Of a stretch of 64,000 nt of DNA, positions 23,386-32,748 are shown one piece after another. Below the pieces are notes generated by a model. That model made no database searches. It had not been told where the DNA came from and saw only the letters and a list, made by a program, of their open reading frames with translations. Positions within the stretch are counted from its first letter, which is position 1. Every line of letters begins with the position of its first letter. Source of the stretch: Jaminaea rosea. Taxonomy: Eukaryota; Basidiomycota; Exobasidiomycetes; Microstromatales. A program made the translations under genes and the position numbers. The stretch covers positions 1,693,496 to 1,757,495 of the forward strand of contig NW_020289975.1 in NCBI RefSeq assembly GCF_003144245.1, read 5' to 3'.

Positions 23386-25998
23386 CTATGGCCCACTGAG
23401 CTGTCCTCTCTCCCACTCCCTCCACCAGCTGACCTCACGCATCGTCCTACTCGAGGCTCTCCCCTTGTGCAGAAGCTTTGCGCCCTCACCAGCGTTCGCA
23501 GCGGTGCCTTCAAGCTCCTCGCGCACCCTTCGCACCACGCTTTCGACGAGCCTCTGTTTCCTTGAGCCAGCGCTGCTCGGCGCTGCGGCCGTTGTCGACG
23601 AAGTGGGAGCTGCGAGCTTGCTCTGCGATACCACGACGTCCACCAGCGCGGTGCGTAGCCTGACCAGGGAAGAGGAGAGCATCGTGCTTGAGGGGTCTTG
23701 TTGTTCTTGCCCAGCGCCGTTCGCTGTCGTCGTCGTCGTCGTGATCGTCGAGTCCATAGACTCATCGGGCTCTGCTGCGGCCGCAGTCTGACGCTGCTGT
23801 GAAGACAGAGGCACGGAAACCAATGCAGCCACCTGCGAGAAGAGGGCAGCGTAACGTCCCGCGATGAGGACAACTGTAGAGTCGGGAAGGGGCTTGACTT
23901 CTCCTGCAGCACCGCTACTGCCTCCCAGGCCAAAGCTGGAGAACCATCCTGACCCTGCTGAAGATGATGCAGCACCAGCGCCGGCAAGACGTGCCACTGC
24001 GTCTATCTCGCTCGTGAACCTCCTCTGCGCCAAAGGCCAGGCTTCCATCTTGAACTGCAACAAGGGACCAGTAAGCACTGCGCCTGCTCCTCTTTCTTCT
24101 GCGAGGGCGAGGAGCCGGTCTATAAGGCGCAGAGAGATAAGGAGGGGCATGAGGCCGAGCGGCGGGTACGAGGTAGAGGCGCCACCGAGGGCTGCGCTCG
24201 CAGCTTGGCCTGCTCCACCACCTGCTCCACCGCCTGACGCCGGTGTTGACGCAGATGCGACGGCCTTCGTGTTCGTCGAGCTACCGTGCAGTACCGCCCG
24301 ACAGAAGTTGAGCCACGTCCCGACGACAGGCTCAAAGACCTTCCTGAAGAGCTCAGCAGAGGCCCCTCTACCTTGGAGGAGTGCTTGTTCGCGCTTGGAG
24401 AGTTGGACGAGATTGGTTGGGTCGTTGGAGTGATCGATCTCGTCTTCTTCGACAAGCTCGTCTTCGACACCTTGAGCTACAGAGGCAGATTCAGAGGGGT
24501 CGACTTCGCTGTCTTCCTCGTCGATTGTCTCATCTGCTCGTGAGGAGGTGAAGGTTGTATCCCCATCCCCTGCAGTTGTGGTCGATCCACTCCGACTCCT
24601 TTGCCCTCCTGCTGTACGACTACTCGTCCTCAGCGGCCCCATCGGCCGTACCTTCCTCCTCCGGCTACCACCGACGGTCTGCAGAGCCTCGAAGTACCTG
24701 ACGAGGAACGTGAATTCTGAGCAAGCATTGTCGAAGAAGACGAGGCTGATGCTCCGCAAAACCGCTTCTGGCGGGGCAGAAAATTGGGTATCATCGCCCA
24801 TGTAGCCCAGGATGGTCGGTGGGGCGTCATCCTCGTCTGGAAGAGAAGCATAGGAGAGGCGGGAGGGATCAATCAAGTAGGGATCTGCTGCGCCGGCGGC
24901 TTTGGGATCTGAAGAGGAGGAAGAGCCACCAAGGAATCCGCCGAGTGCAGCGAATGAGGATGATCCCGTGGAGGAGGAAGTGTCTACGATGCTCCCAACA
25001 TCGCCACCGCCGCGCGAGGCTCCACGCTTGCGGACCTGTCCCATACTTCTCGCGTATCGCCTGAAACCAGTCTCAAAGTAAAGCCTAGCAGCGGTGACAT
25101 ACGCCCTCTGCACGTCGATTGCGACGCGGGGCATCTGACGAGCGAGGAAGGCGTAGAGCGGCTGGTGATGAGGGATCAATACGGATGTCTGGAGGACCTG
25201 GAGGTTGGTGGTGACCGAGGTCCGCATGAGCTGGAAGGGCGAGATGAGGTAGCTGCGCAGCTTGCTGGCGGCCATGGCCTTGCAGGCTTCGGCGATGCGG
25301 GCGGCTTCTGCTAGGCTGGCATCCTGGCTTGTGTCGGAGGTAGGGTCAGGCCCATTGCTCGCCGTCGTCGATGTCCTTCTCCCCGTGGGCGGGATGGGTC
25401 CGCTACTCGGCCTCCTCGCCGCACTCGGCCTGCTGTTCGCCATTTGATCCAATGGCCTCCTGCTCGCCTCGATACTCCTCTCCAACTCCCTGATCGCTCC
25501 TTTCCAGCTCTGATCAGGCTCGCTGTCAAAGATCTTCTCCACGACCTTCGGGTTCAGTACCAGACCCCTATCCAGCAGCCGGGCTAACGGCTCTTCCTGC
25601 TCTCGCTTCCTCCTCAGCTCCTCGTCTAGGTGAGCACTACGCTGCTTCAGTGTCGAAATTTGATGAGAGACAGCCCCGAGGTCATCAGAGAAAGTCGTGA
25701 GGAAGGACGAAAGGGAGTCGAGTGCGGAGAGGCTTGCCTGGATGTCGCTGTGGAGGGAGAGGTAGGTTGGGGCGCTACTGAGGAAGGTGCGACGCTCTGC
25801 TTCGCGTGAGGTATAATTCTGATGTAGATGCTGCTCGACTAGGGACCGGATGTCGGGGACATCGCTGGCAGCGAGAAGTGACTTGAGCTGCTCTGCCGAG
25901 GCTCCGATGTCCGATGTAGCGGCTACTGCTGTGTGCGTGGAAGGCGAGGTGATGGTGGAACGACGTGAAGTCATGCGGACAGGAGTGCGTGAGCTCAT
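23386..25998 (-). CDS. VPS52: vacuolar protein sorting-associated protein 52 (GARP complex)
   Basis: A single open frame of 870 residues. The Vps52/Sac2 N-terminal helical domain is clear: VEQHLHQNYTSREAERRTFLSSAPTYLSLHSDI, a coiled coil with LGAVSHQISTLKQRSAHLDEELRRKREQ, then PLARLLDRGLVLNPKVVEKIF. The next blocks are KAMAASKLRSYLISPFQLMR, TNLQVLQTSVLIPHHQPLYAFLARQMP and AYVTAARLYFETGFRRYARSM, all diagnostic. A later block (RSISLVFFDNACSEFTFLVRYF) and the C-terminal part, expanded by Ser/Gly/Thr-rich insertions, follow. GARP tethers endosome-derived vesicles to the trans-Golgi. It converges on the preceding unknown gene and is divergent from the FYV7-like gene. A further ATG with good context and a GTGAGT lies upstream near 26080, but the phase does not fit, so I start at 25998. 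Confidence 0.9.
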   Translation of the reverse strand: MSSRTPVRMTSRRSTITSPSTHTAVAATSDIGASAEQLKSLLAASDVPDIRSLVEQHLHQNYTSREAERRTFLSSAPTYLSLHSDIQASLSALDSLSSFLTTFSDDLGAVSHQISTLKQRSAHLDEELRRKREQEEPLARLLDRGLVLNPKVVEKIFDSEPDQSWKGAIRELERSIEASRRPLDQMANSRPSAARRPSSGPIPPTGRRTSTTASNGPDPTSDTSQDASLAEAARIAEACKAMAASKLRSYLISPFQLMRTSVTTNLQVLQTSVLIPHHQPLYAFLARQMPRVAIDVQRAYVTAARLYFETGFRRYARSMGQVRKRGASRGGGDVGSIVDTSSSTGSSSFAALGGFLGGSSSSSDPKAAGAADPYLIDPSRLSYASLPDEDDAPPTILGYMGDDTQFSAPPEAVLRSISLVFFDNACSEFTFLVRYFEALQTVGGSRRRKVRPMGPLRTSSRTAGGQRSRSGSTTTAGDGDTTFTSSRADETIDEEDSEVDPSESASVAQGVEDELVEEDEIDHSNDPTNLVQLSKREQALLQGRGASAELFRKVFEPVVGTWLNFCRAVLHGSSTNTKAVASASTPASGGGAGGGAGQAASAALGGASTSYPPLGLMPLLISLRLIDRLLALAEERGAGAVLTGPLLQFKMEAWPLAQRRFTSEIDAVARLAGAGAASSSAGSGWFSSFGLGGSSGAAGEVKPLPDSTVVLIAGRYAALFSQVAALVSVPLSSQQRQTAAAAEPDESMDSTITTTTTTANGAGQEQQDPSSTMLSSSLVRLRTALVDVVVSQSKLAAPTSSTTAAAPSSAGSRKQRLVESVVRRVREELEGTAANAGEGAKLLHKGRASSRTMREVSWWREWERGQLSGP

Positions 25999-26292
25999 GA
26001 TGGCCGAGTGGGAGCAATGGTAAGGAGGCGAAGCTACTCACGCGGCGGCGCCTTGGACGACGAGGCCTGTGACTCTGCCATGCTCACGCGATCAGGAACG
26101 AGAACGGGAGAATGACAACGGGCCGCTTCTCGAGATTGAACAAAGCCAAGCCAAGAAGCACTCAACACGACGGTCAACGCTCGAGCCAGGCGGGCGGCGG
26201 CGGCGGCGGCGGCGCCACGCGACAGGGCTGAGGGCGGACTGGAGTCAAATTTCGACCCTTGTCACCTTCTCCACGTCCCTCTACAACGCAGC
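25999..26292. promoter_or_regulatory. bidirectional promoter, VPS52 / FYV7-like, with (GGC)n run
   Basis: 294 bp between divergent start codons. A (GGC)n run lies at 26193-26214. A short reading frame from an ATG near 26080 on the minus strand could be an upstream ORF of VPS52. Confidence 0.5.
26193..26214. repeat. (GGC)n trinucleotide repeat
   Basis: Seven tandem GGC units in the divergent promoter between VPS52 and the FYV7-like gene, about 80 bp before the latter's start codon. Confidence 0.9.
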
Positions 26293-27152
26293 ATGGCCCA
26301 ATTCGACAAGTCAAAGCGCTCAGTCGTCAAGCACAAGACCAGGAAACCCTTCATGGGTGGCGGAGGTGGGCCAAGCGGTGGCACAGAGGCAGGACCTTCA
26401 GAAGGGAGACCGCGATCCTTGGCCAAGGGAGGGAGGGGAGGTGGGGGCTTCAAGGTTGGTCCTCGTCACGCTCCGGATGGGGCTTACCTGGGCAAGGGTG
26501 AGTAGGCACAGTGAGGGAGACATCTCTTCAAGGCGACTCAGGGCTGATGATGCTTGACCCCTCTTCCCACTTGCCCGCAGCCAAACGCATCAAAGCCAAC
26601 CTCATTGCAAATGCCAAGACCAAGCAGCGCTTCTACAAGAGCATCAAGGGCAAGGACAAAGCGGACGAAAGCGCAATGCAGATGGACCACGCTGAGCCTA
26701 GTCTGGGACGATTTGCGCCCGAGGCTGGAGCAAGACAGGCAAGAGAAGGTGGTCAGGAGAAGGAAGAGGATACGAGGCGGAGTAGAGGAAGGGCAGGACC
26801 GCCACCGCCGTCAGACGATGAGGCGGAAGGTGAAGATGCAGGAGATCAGCGCCCTCGAAGAAGACAGGATCGAGCTGGCCCTGCGGTGCCTATAGGTGGC
26901 AAGCGCGGCAGTGCGGTGAAGGGTAGCGGTCAATCCCGCACAGACGCTCCATCAGCATCCTCAGCAGACACAGCCTCTCAGCAAGCTCGTCAGCCGCCAA
27001 AGTATGCCTCACGTGAGGAAGCCCTCGCTGCTCGTAAAGAGCGTCAAGAGAAGTGGAACAAGGCCAGCGGCAGCGAGGTTGGGCGTCGGCGCGGGCAGCC
27101 AGATTTGGGCAGTAGAATGGAGGTGCTGCTCGACAAGATTCGAGCCACCTGA
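26293..27152 (+). CDS. FYV7: rRNA-processing protein, FYV7-like
   Basis: Exons 26293-26497 and 26581-27152 (intron 83 bp, GTGAGT/CAG, phase 1) give 258 residues. Splicing creates GAYLGKAKRIKANLIANAK followed by TKQRFYKSIKGK, the lysine-rich helical block I associate with Fyv7/TAP26-type rRNA-processing proteins. The C-terminal part has the family-like stretch YASREEALAARKERQEKWNKA near the end. The rest is Gly-rich (first 55 residues) and very charged. Fyv7 is a small nucleolar factor needed for 18S rRNA maturation. No other domain is seen. The assignment depends on two motifs and the overall composition, so it is moderately sure. Confidence 0.6.
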
Positions 27153-27232
27153 GAGGGTGGAGAATGGGCATTGTGGGTGAACTTCGTATATCGTATGTCA
27201 TTGCTTTTTCGTGAGTATGGGGCTCGCAGCTC

Positions 27233-27739
27233 TTATCCTGGCCCGACCTTGGGAATGTCGTGATGCTCGCTCAGCTTCTCGAGGTACTTGTTGAAGTCCC
27301 CGACGCGCTCCTTGTGGCTCTTGCCGGCTTCTTTGCGTACTCGTTCGGCCATCTTTGTTTGCGAAGAGAAAGGGGTAGGAGTCAGCACGAAGGATTCGGA
27401 CACGGTAGTGTCAAGGCAGCTACTTACCCTCTTTCTCTGCACCTCAGCGAATCGTCGCTCGGCATCCGTCATCTTCCTACCTCCGCTGCTCCCGCTGGCC
27501 CTCTGGCGCTCTTCATCTTCCTCCTGCTCTGCCAACCTTCTGAGCTCCTCGGCCGTGTCCGCTGCTGAATCCTTGTGCTTCAAGCTCGAGGATGATGACG
27601 GGTGCGACGAGGACTTGCTCTTGTGCTTTTTGTCCTTTTTGTGCTTCTTGGACGAGGATGCGTCGTCTCCGCCCTTGAATTTGAGTGACCCACCCGGCTT
27701 GAAGGACGAGTAGGCATCACTGCCTCCTCCGCTGCCCAT
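27233..27739 (-). CDS. FAM32A-like nuclear protein
   Basis: Exons 27739-27428 and 27352-27233 give 143 residues; the 75-bp intron (GTAAGT/AAG, phase 0) has no stop in frame. Splicing joins RRFAEVQRKR to MAERVRKEAGKSHKERV, matching the FAM32A consensus, which ends in NKYLEKLSEHHDIPKVGPG as here. The N-terminal half is the usual Lys/Ser-rich segment (SSKKHKKDKKHKSKSSSH) with LKFKGGDD before it. FAM32A is a small conserved nuclear protein; the human form stabilises exon ligation in the spliceosomal C* complex, so a splicing role is likely by homology. It converges on the FYV7-like gene, with only 80 bp between stops, and is divergent from the LRR gene. Confidence 0.88.
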   Translation of the reverse strand: MGSGGGSDAYSSFKPGGSLKFKGGDDASSSKKHKKDKKHKSKSSSHPSSSSSLKHKDSAADTAEELRRLAEQEEDEERQRASGSSGGRKMTDAERRFAEVQRKRVSSCLDTTVSESFVLTPTPFSSQTKMAERVRKEAGKSHKERVGDFNKYLEKLSEHHDIPKVGPG

Positions 27740-27938
27740 CGTGACACGATATGCTGCTCAGCAATGAGAGCTCTAGAGATGTGTAAATTGGTACGGATGG
27801 AGGCGACGTGGAGTTGTCGAGGCCGTCCCTGTCCGCCCTCGACGTCGAGGAGCCCGTCCCGTCGCCTCTGGATTTTGGCGAATCGAGGCCTCTCTTTCCG
27901 CTCTTGCTTCTTGATCCTCATCCTCGGTAGCATACAGC
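27740..27938. promoter_or_regulatory. bidirectional promoter, FAM32A-like / LRR protein
   Basis: 199 bp between divergent start codons. No recognisable element. Confidence 0.5.
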
Positions 27939-30194
27939 ATGGTAGCTCAGCCTGCAATCTCAAGCCGGGCGAGAAAGCCTCATGGAAAGCACCACGAAAG
28001 ACAGCAGAGTCAGAAGGGCCCTCGTCCGGGCCCGTCAGCTCCGGCCAAAGGCTCGAAAGCTCCTTCTGCCAAGGCACCGGGCCACCAGGAGGTCGATGGC
28101 GAGCAAGAGCCGACAGCTCCCACCGCTGAAGCAGAGGCCGATGTGCCCATCTTCCAGCGCACTTCCCTCTCCCTCGCCTCCAACCCCTTGCCACCGCTCT
28201 CCTCTCTCGGTTCCACCCTTCCCAAGTTCACCAACTTACACCGCCTCGACATGAGCGATATGCAGCCGAGCCAGTCCGCCAAAGATGACGACAGTGATGA
28301 TGAGGGAGAAGGCTCCTCTGGTCGGCTCAGCTCGCTGAGCTTCTTGCAAGAGGCACAGAGGGAGGCAGAAAAAGATATCAGGCGCGCGAAGAAGGCTGCC
28401 AAGAAGGGCAAGGGCAAGAACATCGAAGAGGAGGACGAGGATCGCAAGACGCTCGCCCAGAGTCTGACCTGGCTCAATCTCTCCAGCAATCCGACTCTGG
28501 GCGAAGCACAGGAGAGCTTCCTCTCTCACAGCTCCTCATTTTCCTCCGCATCATCTTCGTCCAATCCCCTCCAACCACTAAGCGCTCTCACCTCGCTCCG
28601 AGTCCTCAACATCTCCTCGTCCTCCCTCCTCTCACCTCCTCCGCGGGCAGCTCTCCTCCCTCTCGCGGAGTCTCTCTGCGCTCTCGTGCTCAGCCATAAT
28701 CGGATCAAGTCCCGTCACCTAGAGGAAGCCTTGCCGAGTCTGCCTAATCTGAACACGCTGGTGCTCAGCCATAACCGGTTGACGGTGCTGCCGAAGGCTT
28801 TACCGGGGCTGCTGCCCAAGTTGACCAAGTTGAGTGTGAGCCACAATGATTTGGGTGGGGAGGAGGAAGCGAAGCAGGTGGAGGCGGATAGTGATGACGA
28901 GGACGAAGAGATGGCGGAGGGAAGTGCCACAGAACCGCTACCGGACTTCACAATGTGCACCAGTCTGCGAGAAGTCAGGCTCTCCCACAACCTGAGGTTG
29001 CGCACACTGCCTCCGCATGTGGCTACGTGGGGGCGAGGAGTAGTTGCAGAAGTGCCAACCGCAGCAGCCGATGAGGACGAGGCTTCAAGTGCACCAAGAT
29101 CGAAGAGCGGGCGCGGTCTCGAGCTCCTCGACGTAGGGCACTGTGGCCTTTCCTGGTCTACCGTACAATCTTCGCTGCTCGGCGTAGCCTCCTCAGCCAG
29201 CGGGCTCAAGAACCTGACTCTGGCAGGCAATGCGGACGTCGAAGACGAGGAAGACTATAAGGTCTCCGTGCGCCAAGCTTTGCGCGCACTAGTGGTTTTA
29301 GATGGGGCGAGGGTGGTGGAGAGGGGGAAGAAGAAGAAGGATGAGGAGGGGGACAAAAGGGCTGAGAGGCGCATGATGGCGTTGGACGCAGAGGACAGCG
29401 GCGATGAGGCTGTCGAGGGGGCTGCGACATCAAACGACGTTGGGGGGAAGAAGCGCAAGAGAGGCTCTCGTGGGGGGGCCGCAGCCAAAAATAATGGTGG
29501 CACGGCCGACGCCGAGCAGGGCACAATGGCTGAGGTTGCTTCGGACGACGAGGACGCTAGCGCAGGCAAAGGCAAGACGAAGAAGAGCAAGAAGGACGGC
29601 AAATCGCAGTCCGACGATTCGACGGCAGCTTCTGTCCCACCAGTGCCATCAGCACCTTCAAGTGGGAAACGTGCGAAACGTGGCGGCAAGGAGAAGAAGG
29701 CGAAGAGAGAGGAGGGAGACGTCAAGGATGATGAAGATTGGCTGGCGCACACGCGAGCCAAGGCTGTCGCGGCGGCTGCGGTTGCTGATGGTGAGGAGGA
29801 GAATGCGGAGGGAAGGGCGAGCGGTGGGGAGAAGAACAAATCGAAGAAGGACGGCAAGAAGGGGAAGGGGAAGGGGAAGGATGATGAGAAGAAGAAAAAG
29901 AAGCAGAAGGATAAGGATGCAGCCCCTCGCAAAGCGTGGGACGAGGTCACTCCCGCCACGACCGCGGCCGCAGCCTCTGAACAGCCAGCTCAGCCGACAG
30001 GCAAGGGCACCGCAGTTGCGGGCATCGTCGAGGTCAAGCGTAAGCGCGAGCGTGAGCAGCAGCAGCAGCAGCAGCAACACCTGCAGATGCAGAAGCAGCC
30101 CGGCTCGACTGTGGGCAGCGGAATGGGCGGCGGATGGGGCGCTGCGGACGGCGAGGGTGATACTTGGGGTACAGGCCAGTCGGCCTGGGATTGA
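27939..30194 (+). CDS. leucine-rich repeat protein with lysine-rich C-terminal half
   Basis: One exon, 751 residues. Residues about 75-430 hold leucine-rich repeats: LTWLNLSSNPTL, LRVLNISSSSL, LCALVLSHNRIKS, LNTLVLSHNRLTVLP, LTKLSVSHNDL, LREVRLSHNLRLRTLP and LKNLTLAGNADVE, ending in the usual cap with VRQALRALVVLDGARV. From about 450 onward the sequence is dominated by Lys, Glu, Ala and Ser with repeated basic clusters (KKRKRGSRGG, KRAKRGGKEKKAK, KKKKKQKDKDAAPRKAW) and a glutamine tract coded by (CAG)n. The basic clusters suggest a nuclear or nucleolar location. The C-terminus is Gly/Trp-rich (GGGWGAADGEGDTWGTG). I do not recognise a specific orthologue. It is divergent from FAM32A and tail-to-tail with NCA2 84 bp away. 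Confidence 0.75.
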   Translation: MVAQPAISSRARKPHGKHHERQQSQKGPRPGPSAPAKGSKAPSAKAPGHQEVDGEQEPTAPTAEAEADVPIFQRTSLSLASNPLPPLSSLGSTLPKFTNLHRLDMSDMQPSQSAKDDDSDDEGEGSSGRLSSLSFLQEAQREAEKDIRRAKKAAKKGKGKNIEEEDEDRKTLAQSLTWLNLSSNPTLGEAQESFLSHSSSFSSASSSSNPLQPLSALTSLRVLNISSSSLLSPPPRAALLPLAESLCALVLSHNRIKSRHLEEALPSLPNLNTLVLSHNRLTVLPKALPGLLPKLTKLSVSHNDLGGEEEAKQVEADSDDEDEEMAEGSATEPLPDFTMCTSLREVRLSHNLRLRTLPPHVATWGRGVVAEVPTAAADEDEASSAPRSKSGRGLELLDVGHCGLSWSTVQSSLLGVASSASGLKNLTLAGNADVEDEEDYKVSVRQALRALVVLDGARVVERGKKKKDEEGDKRAERRMMALDAEDSGDEAVEGAATSNDVGGKKRKRGSRGGAAAKNNGGTADAEQGTMAEVASDDEDASAGKGKTKKSKKDGKSQSDDSTAASVPPVPSAPSSGKRAKRGGKEKKAKREEGDVKDDEDWLAHTRAKAVAAAAVADGEEENAEGRASGGEKNKSKKDGKKGKGKGKDDEKKKKKQKDKDAAPRKAWDEVTPATTAAAASEQPAQPTGKGTAVAGIVEVKRKREREQQQQQQQHLQMQKQPGSTVGSGMGGGWGAADGEGDTWGTGQSAWD
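30055..30077 (+). repeat. (CAG)n coding a glutamine tract
   Basis: A run of CAG codons with one CAA near its end, inside the LRR gene, coding about eight consecutive glutamines after a KRKRERE cluster. It is a candidate length polymorphism. Confidence 0.85.
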
Positions 30195-30278
30195 GCGATG
30201 CAATGCTATCCTTTGCAAACAACGATGTGAACGAGTCGACCTCTCTGCCTTCCTCGTCTCTCTTGCTCTTCACGGCCC

Positions 30279-32480
30279 TCAATTCCCCTTTTCACCCAGC
30301 GCAGGCACAAACAATGTGGAACCCCAGCAGCGCCACATCCTGCTTACTGCCTCCCTGGCCGCCGCGTCCGCCTGAGCGTCAAGTGAGTTGCCGTTGCTCT
30401 GGCTCTGCTTGGTCGCGCGTACAGCAGCAGCTGACTCGAGTTCTCGTACATCTTCAAGGAAAGCCGAGAGGCGAAGCTCGGCCCCATTTGTTGGGCTGGC
30501 TTGTTGAGGTGGAGGCGACGAGGACGAGAGGCTCGAGGAGCGGACGCGTCTCTTGCGATGCCCGGCACCGCCGTGACGGCTGGAGCGACGGGGCCCTACA
30601 AGTACGCTGGAACCTGCTTTACGCAACGCCGCCAGCTCGAGGAGGGCGTTTCCGTACTCCTTCGCGGCGGCCGCTGCGCTCTCCCCCTCCTCGCCCGCTT
30701 TGGCGCCTGCGGTGAGCATCCTGTCCACACATCGCATGCTCGCCCACGCCCTCTGCTTCTCCCTCGCGGTGTTCCCCCTTTGTGCTCCCGCAGACGTCCT
30801 GCCCCTCAGCAACCATTGCCCTGCCTTGACTCCTGCCCAAACGATTCCCATCGCAGGGGCAATACCCACCGCCCCGAAGAGGAGAGCCTGGCTCTTGAGC
30901 AGGTGATCAATGCCCCCCATTGCAACGGCGAGGTCATATTTGGCCTTTTGCACTTGAATGAGCAGCAAACGAGGCAGTGAGCCGCCAGCCAGAGACTTGA
31001 GCGGGGTTTTGAGCTGATCCTCGTATGCCAGCATGACCACGTCCAGGTCGCCTTCTCTCACTTTTGCCCTCAAAGACTCTCGACGAGCCATATCCTCTGG
31101 GCTCAGGTGTCCCTTGTCGAGCGCATACTGCGTGACCATCCTCTCCAGCGACTCGAGGTCGGCCTTGCGCCCTTCCTTGGTCACAATGCTCGTCGTCTCG
31201 TCTCCGGCCGCGTCCCCGCCGCGAATCGTATCGAGCAGCTCAGACACAGGCTGAATAAGCCAGTTGCGGACAAAGCCTTCGAGGGTCTCACGCCCGTCTC
31301 CCAGGGCCTGGGAGAGTGCGTCCCTGTTCTGCGAGGCAAGACGGAGCGTGATGAGCAGTAGGGTCGGATAAAGAACCAGGCGAGGCCAGATGAGAGAGAG
31401 GCGACTTGGAGGAGAGAGGCCCAGGGGGGCTGCAGAGGTAGCGCTGCGCTGGTGTTGGGGGCGGCCATCTGCCGCTGCAACGTCGAGAAGGGTTTGAAGG
31501 GAGGCTTGCTGCGGCGTCTTCTGCGCTTGCAGGCGCGGGGAGCGTCGCAGCCGGTCTTCATCTTGGCTGCTGAGCTGCAGTGTCTCCTGTAGCTTGGAAA
31601 TGAGCTTCTCACACTCTTCTTGAGCGGCTGCCTCGCTCTTTGGCTCCTTGCCGTTTGCAGAGGGCAGAGCCAGAGCCGTCAGCGTGAGAGCGCCCAATTG
31701 CTGCGCTACAGCGTCTCTTCGCTCATCGAGGAGTGCGCGCTTTGATGCTGCCTCGTGGACAGTAAGGCTCAAGGGTGAGAGGCGCTTGGCTCTGCGCAGA
31801 AGGAGGAGGGGGCCAGCGAGAGCCTTGGACCCTCGGCTGCTGCCCGGTCCTGAGGAGGCGGTGACAGCGTCCGAGTCTGCAGACGAAGCGTCGACCGAAT
31901 GGGGCCAGAGGGCTCCCACAACGACGTCGGGTGTCTTTCTCAGCTGAGCAACAGTAGCAGCTACCGTCTGTCTGTTAATGCGCGGCGGGCCCGAGCTGGC
32001 ACTGCTCGTCGTCTCGCACAGGATGCGGTAGCTCTCCCTTGCTAGAAGGACCAAGCGCGAGGGCAGCGTCTGTACGAGGTAGCTGAGCGCAGACCATGTC
32101 GACTCTTCGATGTTGGACCAGTACCACGTCGCGTCCTGGAGTCGATCAGCCTCATGGAAGAGATCGTCGAGGGCGAGGGCATAGACTGCGAGTGTGATGC
32201 GGGAGAGGTCCGATGAAGAGGCGGTTGATGTGGTAGGCGAAGAGACCGAAAGGCTGCGAAGGACCTCGAGGACTTCTTTGCGGCTGGGGATCGCGGTGGC
32301 TTCACGAATAGATTCTGGCAGGAGAGCCTCATCCTCTTCTTGAGTGGATGGTGCGCTTGCTTGACCGCCTTTGCTGCGCAGGCGACGCTTCGACTCGATG
32401 GCCCGCGTCTGCTGAGCTTCGAGGGCGTCAATTGCCCGTGACGTGGTGGCAAACCAGTCTAGGGCCAGCGAATCTGCCAT
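30279..32480 (-). CDS. NCA2: nuclear control of ATPase protein 2 (NCA2 family), mitochondrial
   Basis: One exon, 733 residues from ATG 32480. Two regions identify the NCA2 family: FVRNWLIQPVSELLDTIRGG, just after a hydrophobic segment (LYPTLLLITLRLA), and a block beginning VMLAYEDQLKTPLKSLAGGS followed by LPRLLLIQVQKAKYDLAVAM and GGIDHLLKSQALLFGAVG, which runs into a second hydrophobic segment (APAMGIVWAGVKAG). Yeast NCA2 is a mitochondrial membrane protein that affects expression of the mitochondrial Atp6/Atp8 subunits. The N-terminal third is helical and less conserved, and the C-terminal 150 residues are Ser/Arg-rich. The frame extends upstream to 32618, but the added residues are not conserved and ATG 32480 precedes a plausible start, ADSLALDWF. 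It is head-to-head with the Mn superoxide dismutase gene. Confidence 0.87.
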   Translation of the reverse strand: MADSLALDWFATTSRAIDALEAQQTRAIESKRRLRSKGGQASAPSTQEEDEALLPESIREATAIPSRKEVLEVLRSLSVSSPTTSTASSSDLSRITLAVYALALDDLFHEADRLQDATWYWSNIEESTWSALSYLVQTLPSRLVLLARESYRILCETTSSASSGPPRINRQTVAATVAQLRKTPDVVVGALWPHSVDASSADSDAVTASSGPGSSRGSKALAGPLLLLRRAKRLSPLSLTVHEAASKRALLDERRDAVAQQLGALTLTALALPSANGKEPKSEAAAQEECEKLISKLQETLQLSSQDEDRLRRSPRLQAQKTPQQASLQTLLDVAAADGRPQHQRSATSAAPLGLSPPSRLSLIWPRLVLYPTLLLITLRLASQNRDALSQALGDGRETLEGFVRNWLIQPVSELLDTIRGGDAAGDETTSIVTKEGRKADLESLERMVTQYALDKGHLSPEDMARRESLRAKVREGDLDVVMLAYEDQLKTPLKSLAGGSLPRLLLIQVQKAKYDLAVAMGGIDHLLKSQALLFGAVGIAPAMGIVWAGVKAGQWLLRGRTSAGAQRGNTAREKQRAWASMRCVDRMLTAGAKAGEEGESAAAAAKEYGNALLELAALRKAGSSVLVGPRRSSRHGGAGHRKRRVRSSSLSSSSPPPQQASPTNGAELRLSAFLEDVRELESAAAVRATKQSQSNGNSLDAQADAAAREAVSRMWRCWGSTLFVPALGEKGN

Positions 32481-32748
32481 TATATGTGAGAGAAAGGAGG
32501 AGTGGGTGGATAAGGTGTTGGGTCTTGGTTCGCAGCTGTTGGCTTCTCCTGCCAAATGTGGACGGAACAAAGGGCGATGAGCCTGAGACACGCGAGACGG
32601 GACGGCAGACGGGCGCATTCAGGTGGGCGTCGAGTCGATTGGCCGGAGTGGAGGCTGGTCTGGCGGCACTTTGACGCACTCGAGACCGGGCTGCTCCGCT
32701 CGAAGCTTCTCTCCTCACCATTCACCACATTCGTACCATTCACTCATC
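32481..32748. promoter_or_regulatory. bidirectional promoter, NCA2 / SOD2
   Basis: 268 bp between divergent start codons of two genes for mitochondrial proteins. It contains a GAGTCGA heptamer (32632-32638), a shortened form of the octamer that recurs in other non-coding stretches of this window. Confidence 0.55.

Noticed and set aside
26040-26100. Possible short upstream exon of VPS52 starting with ATG near 26080 on the minus strand
   Set aside because: The GTGAGT donor leaves a phase that no nearby acceptor matches with the main frame; it may instead be an upstream ORF.
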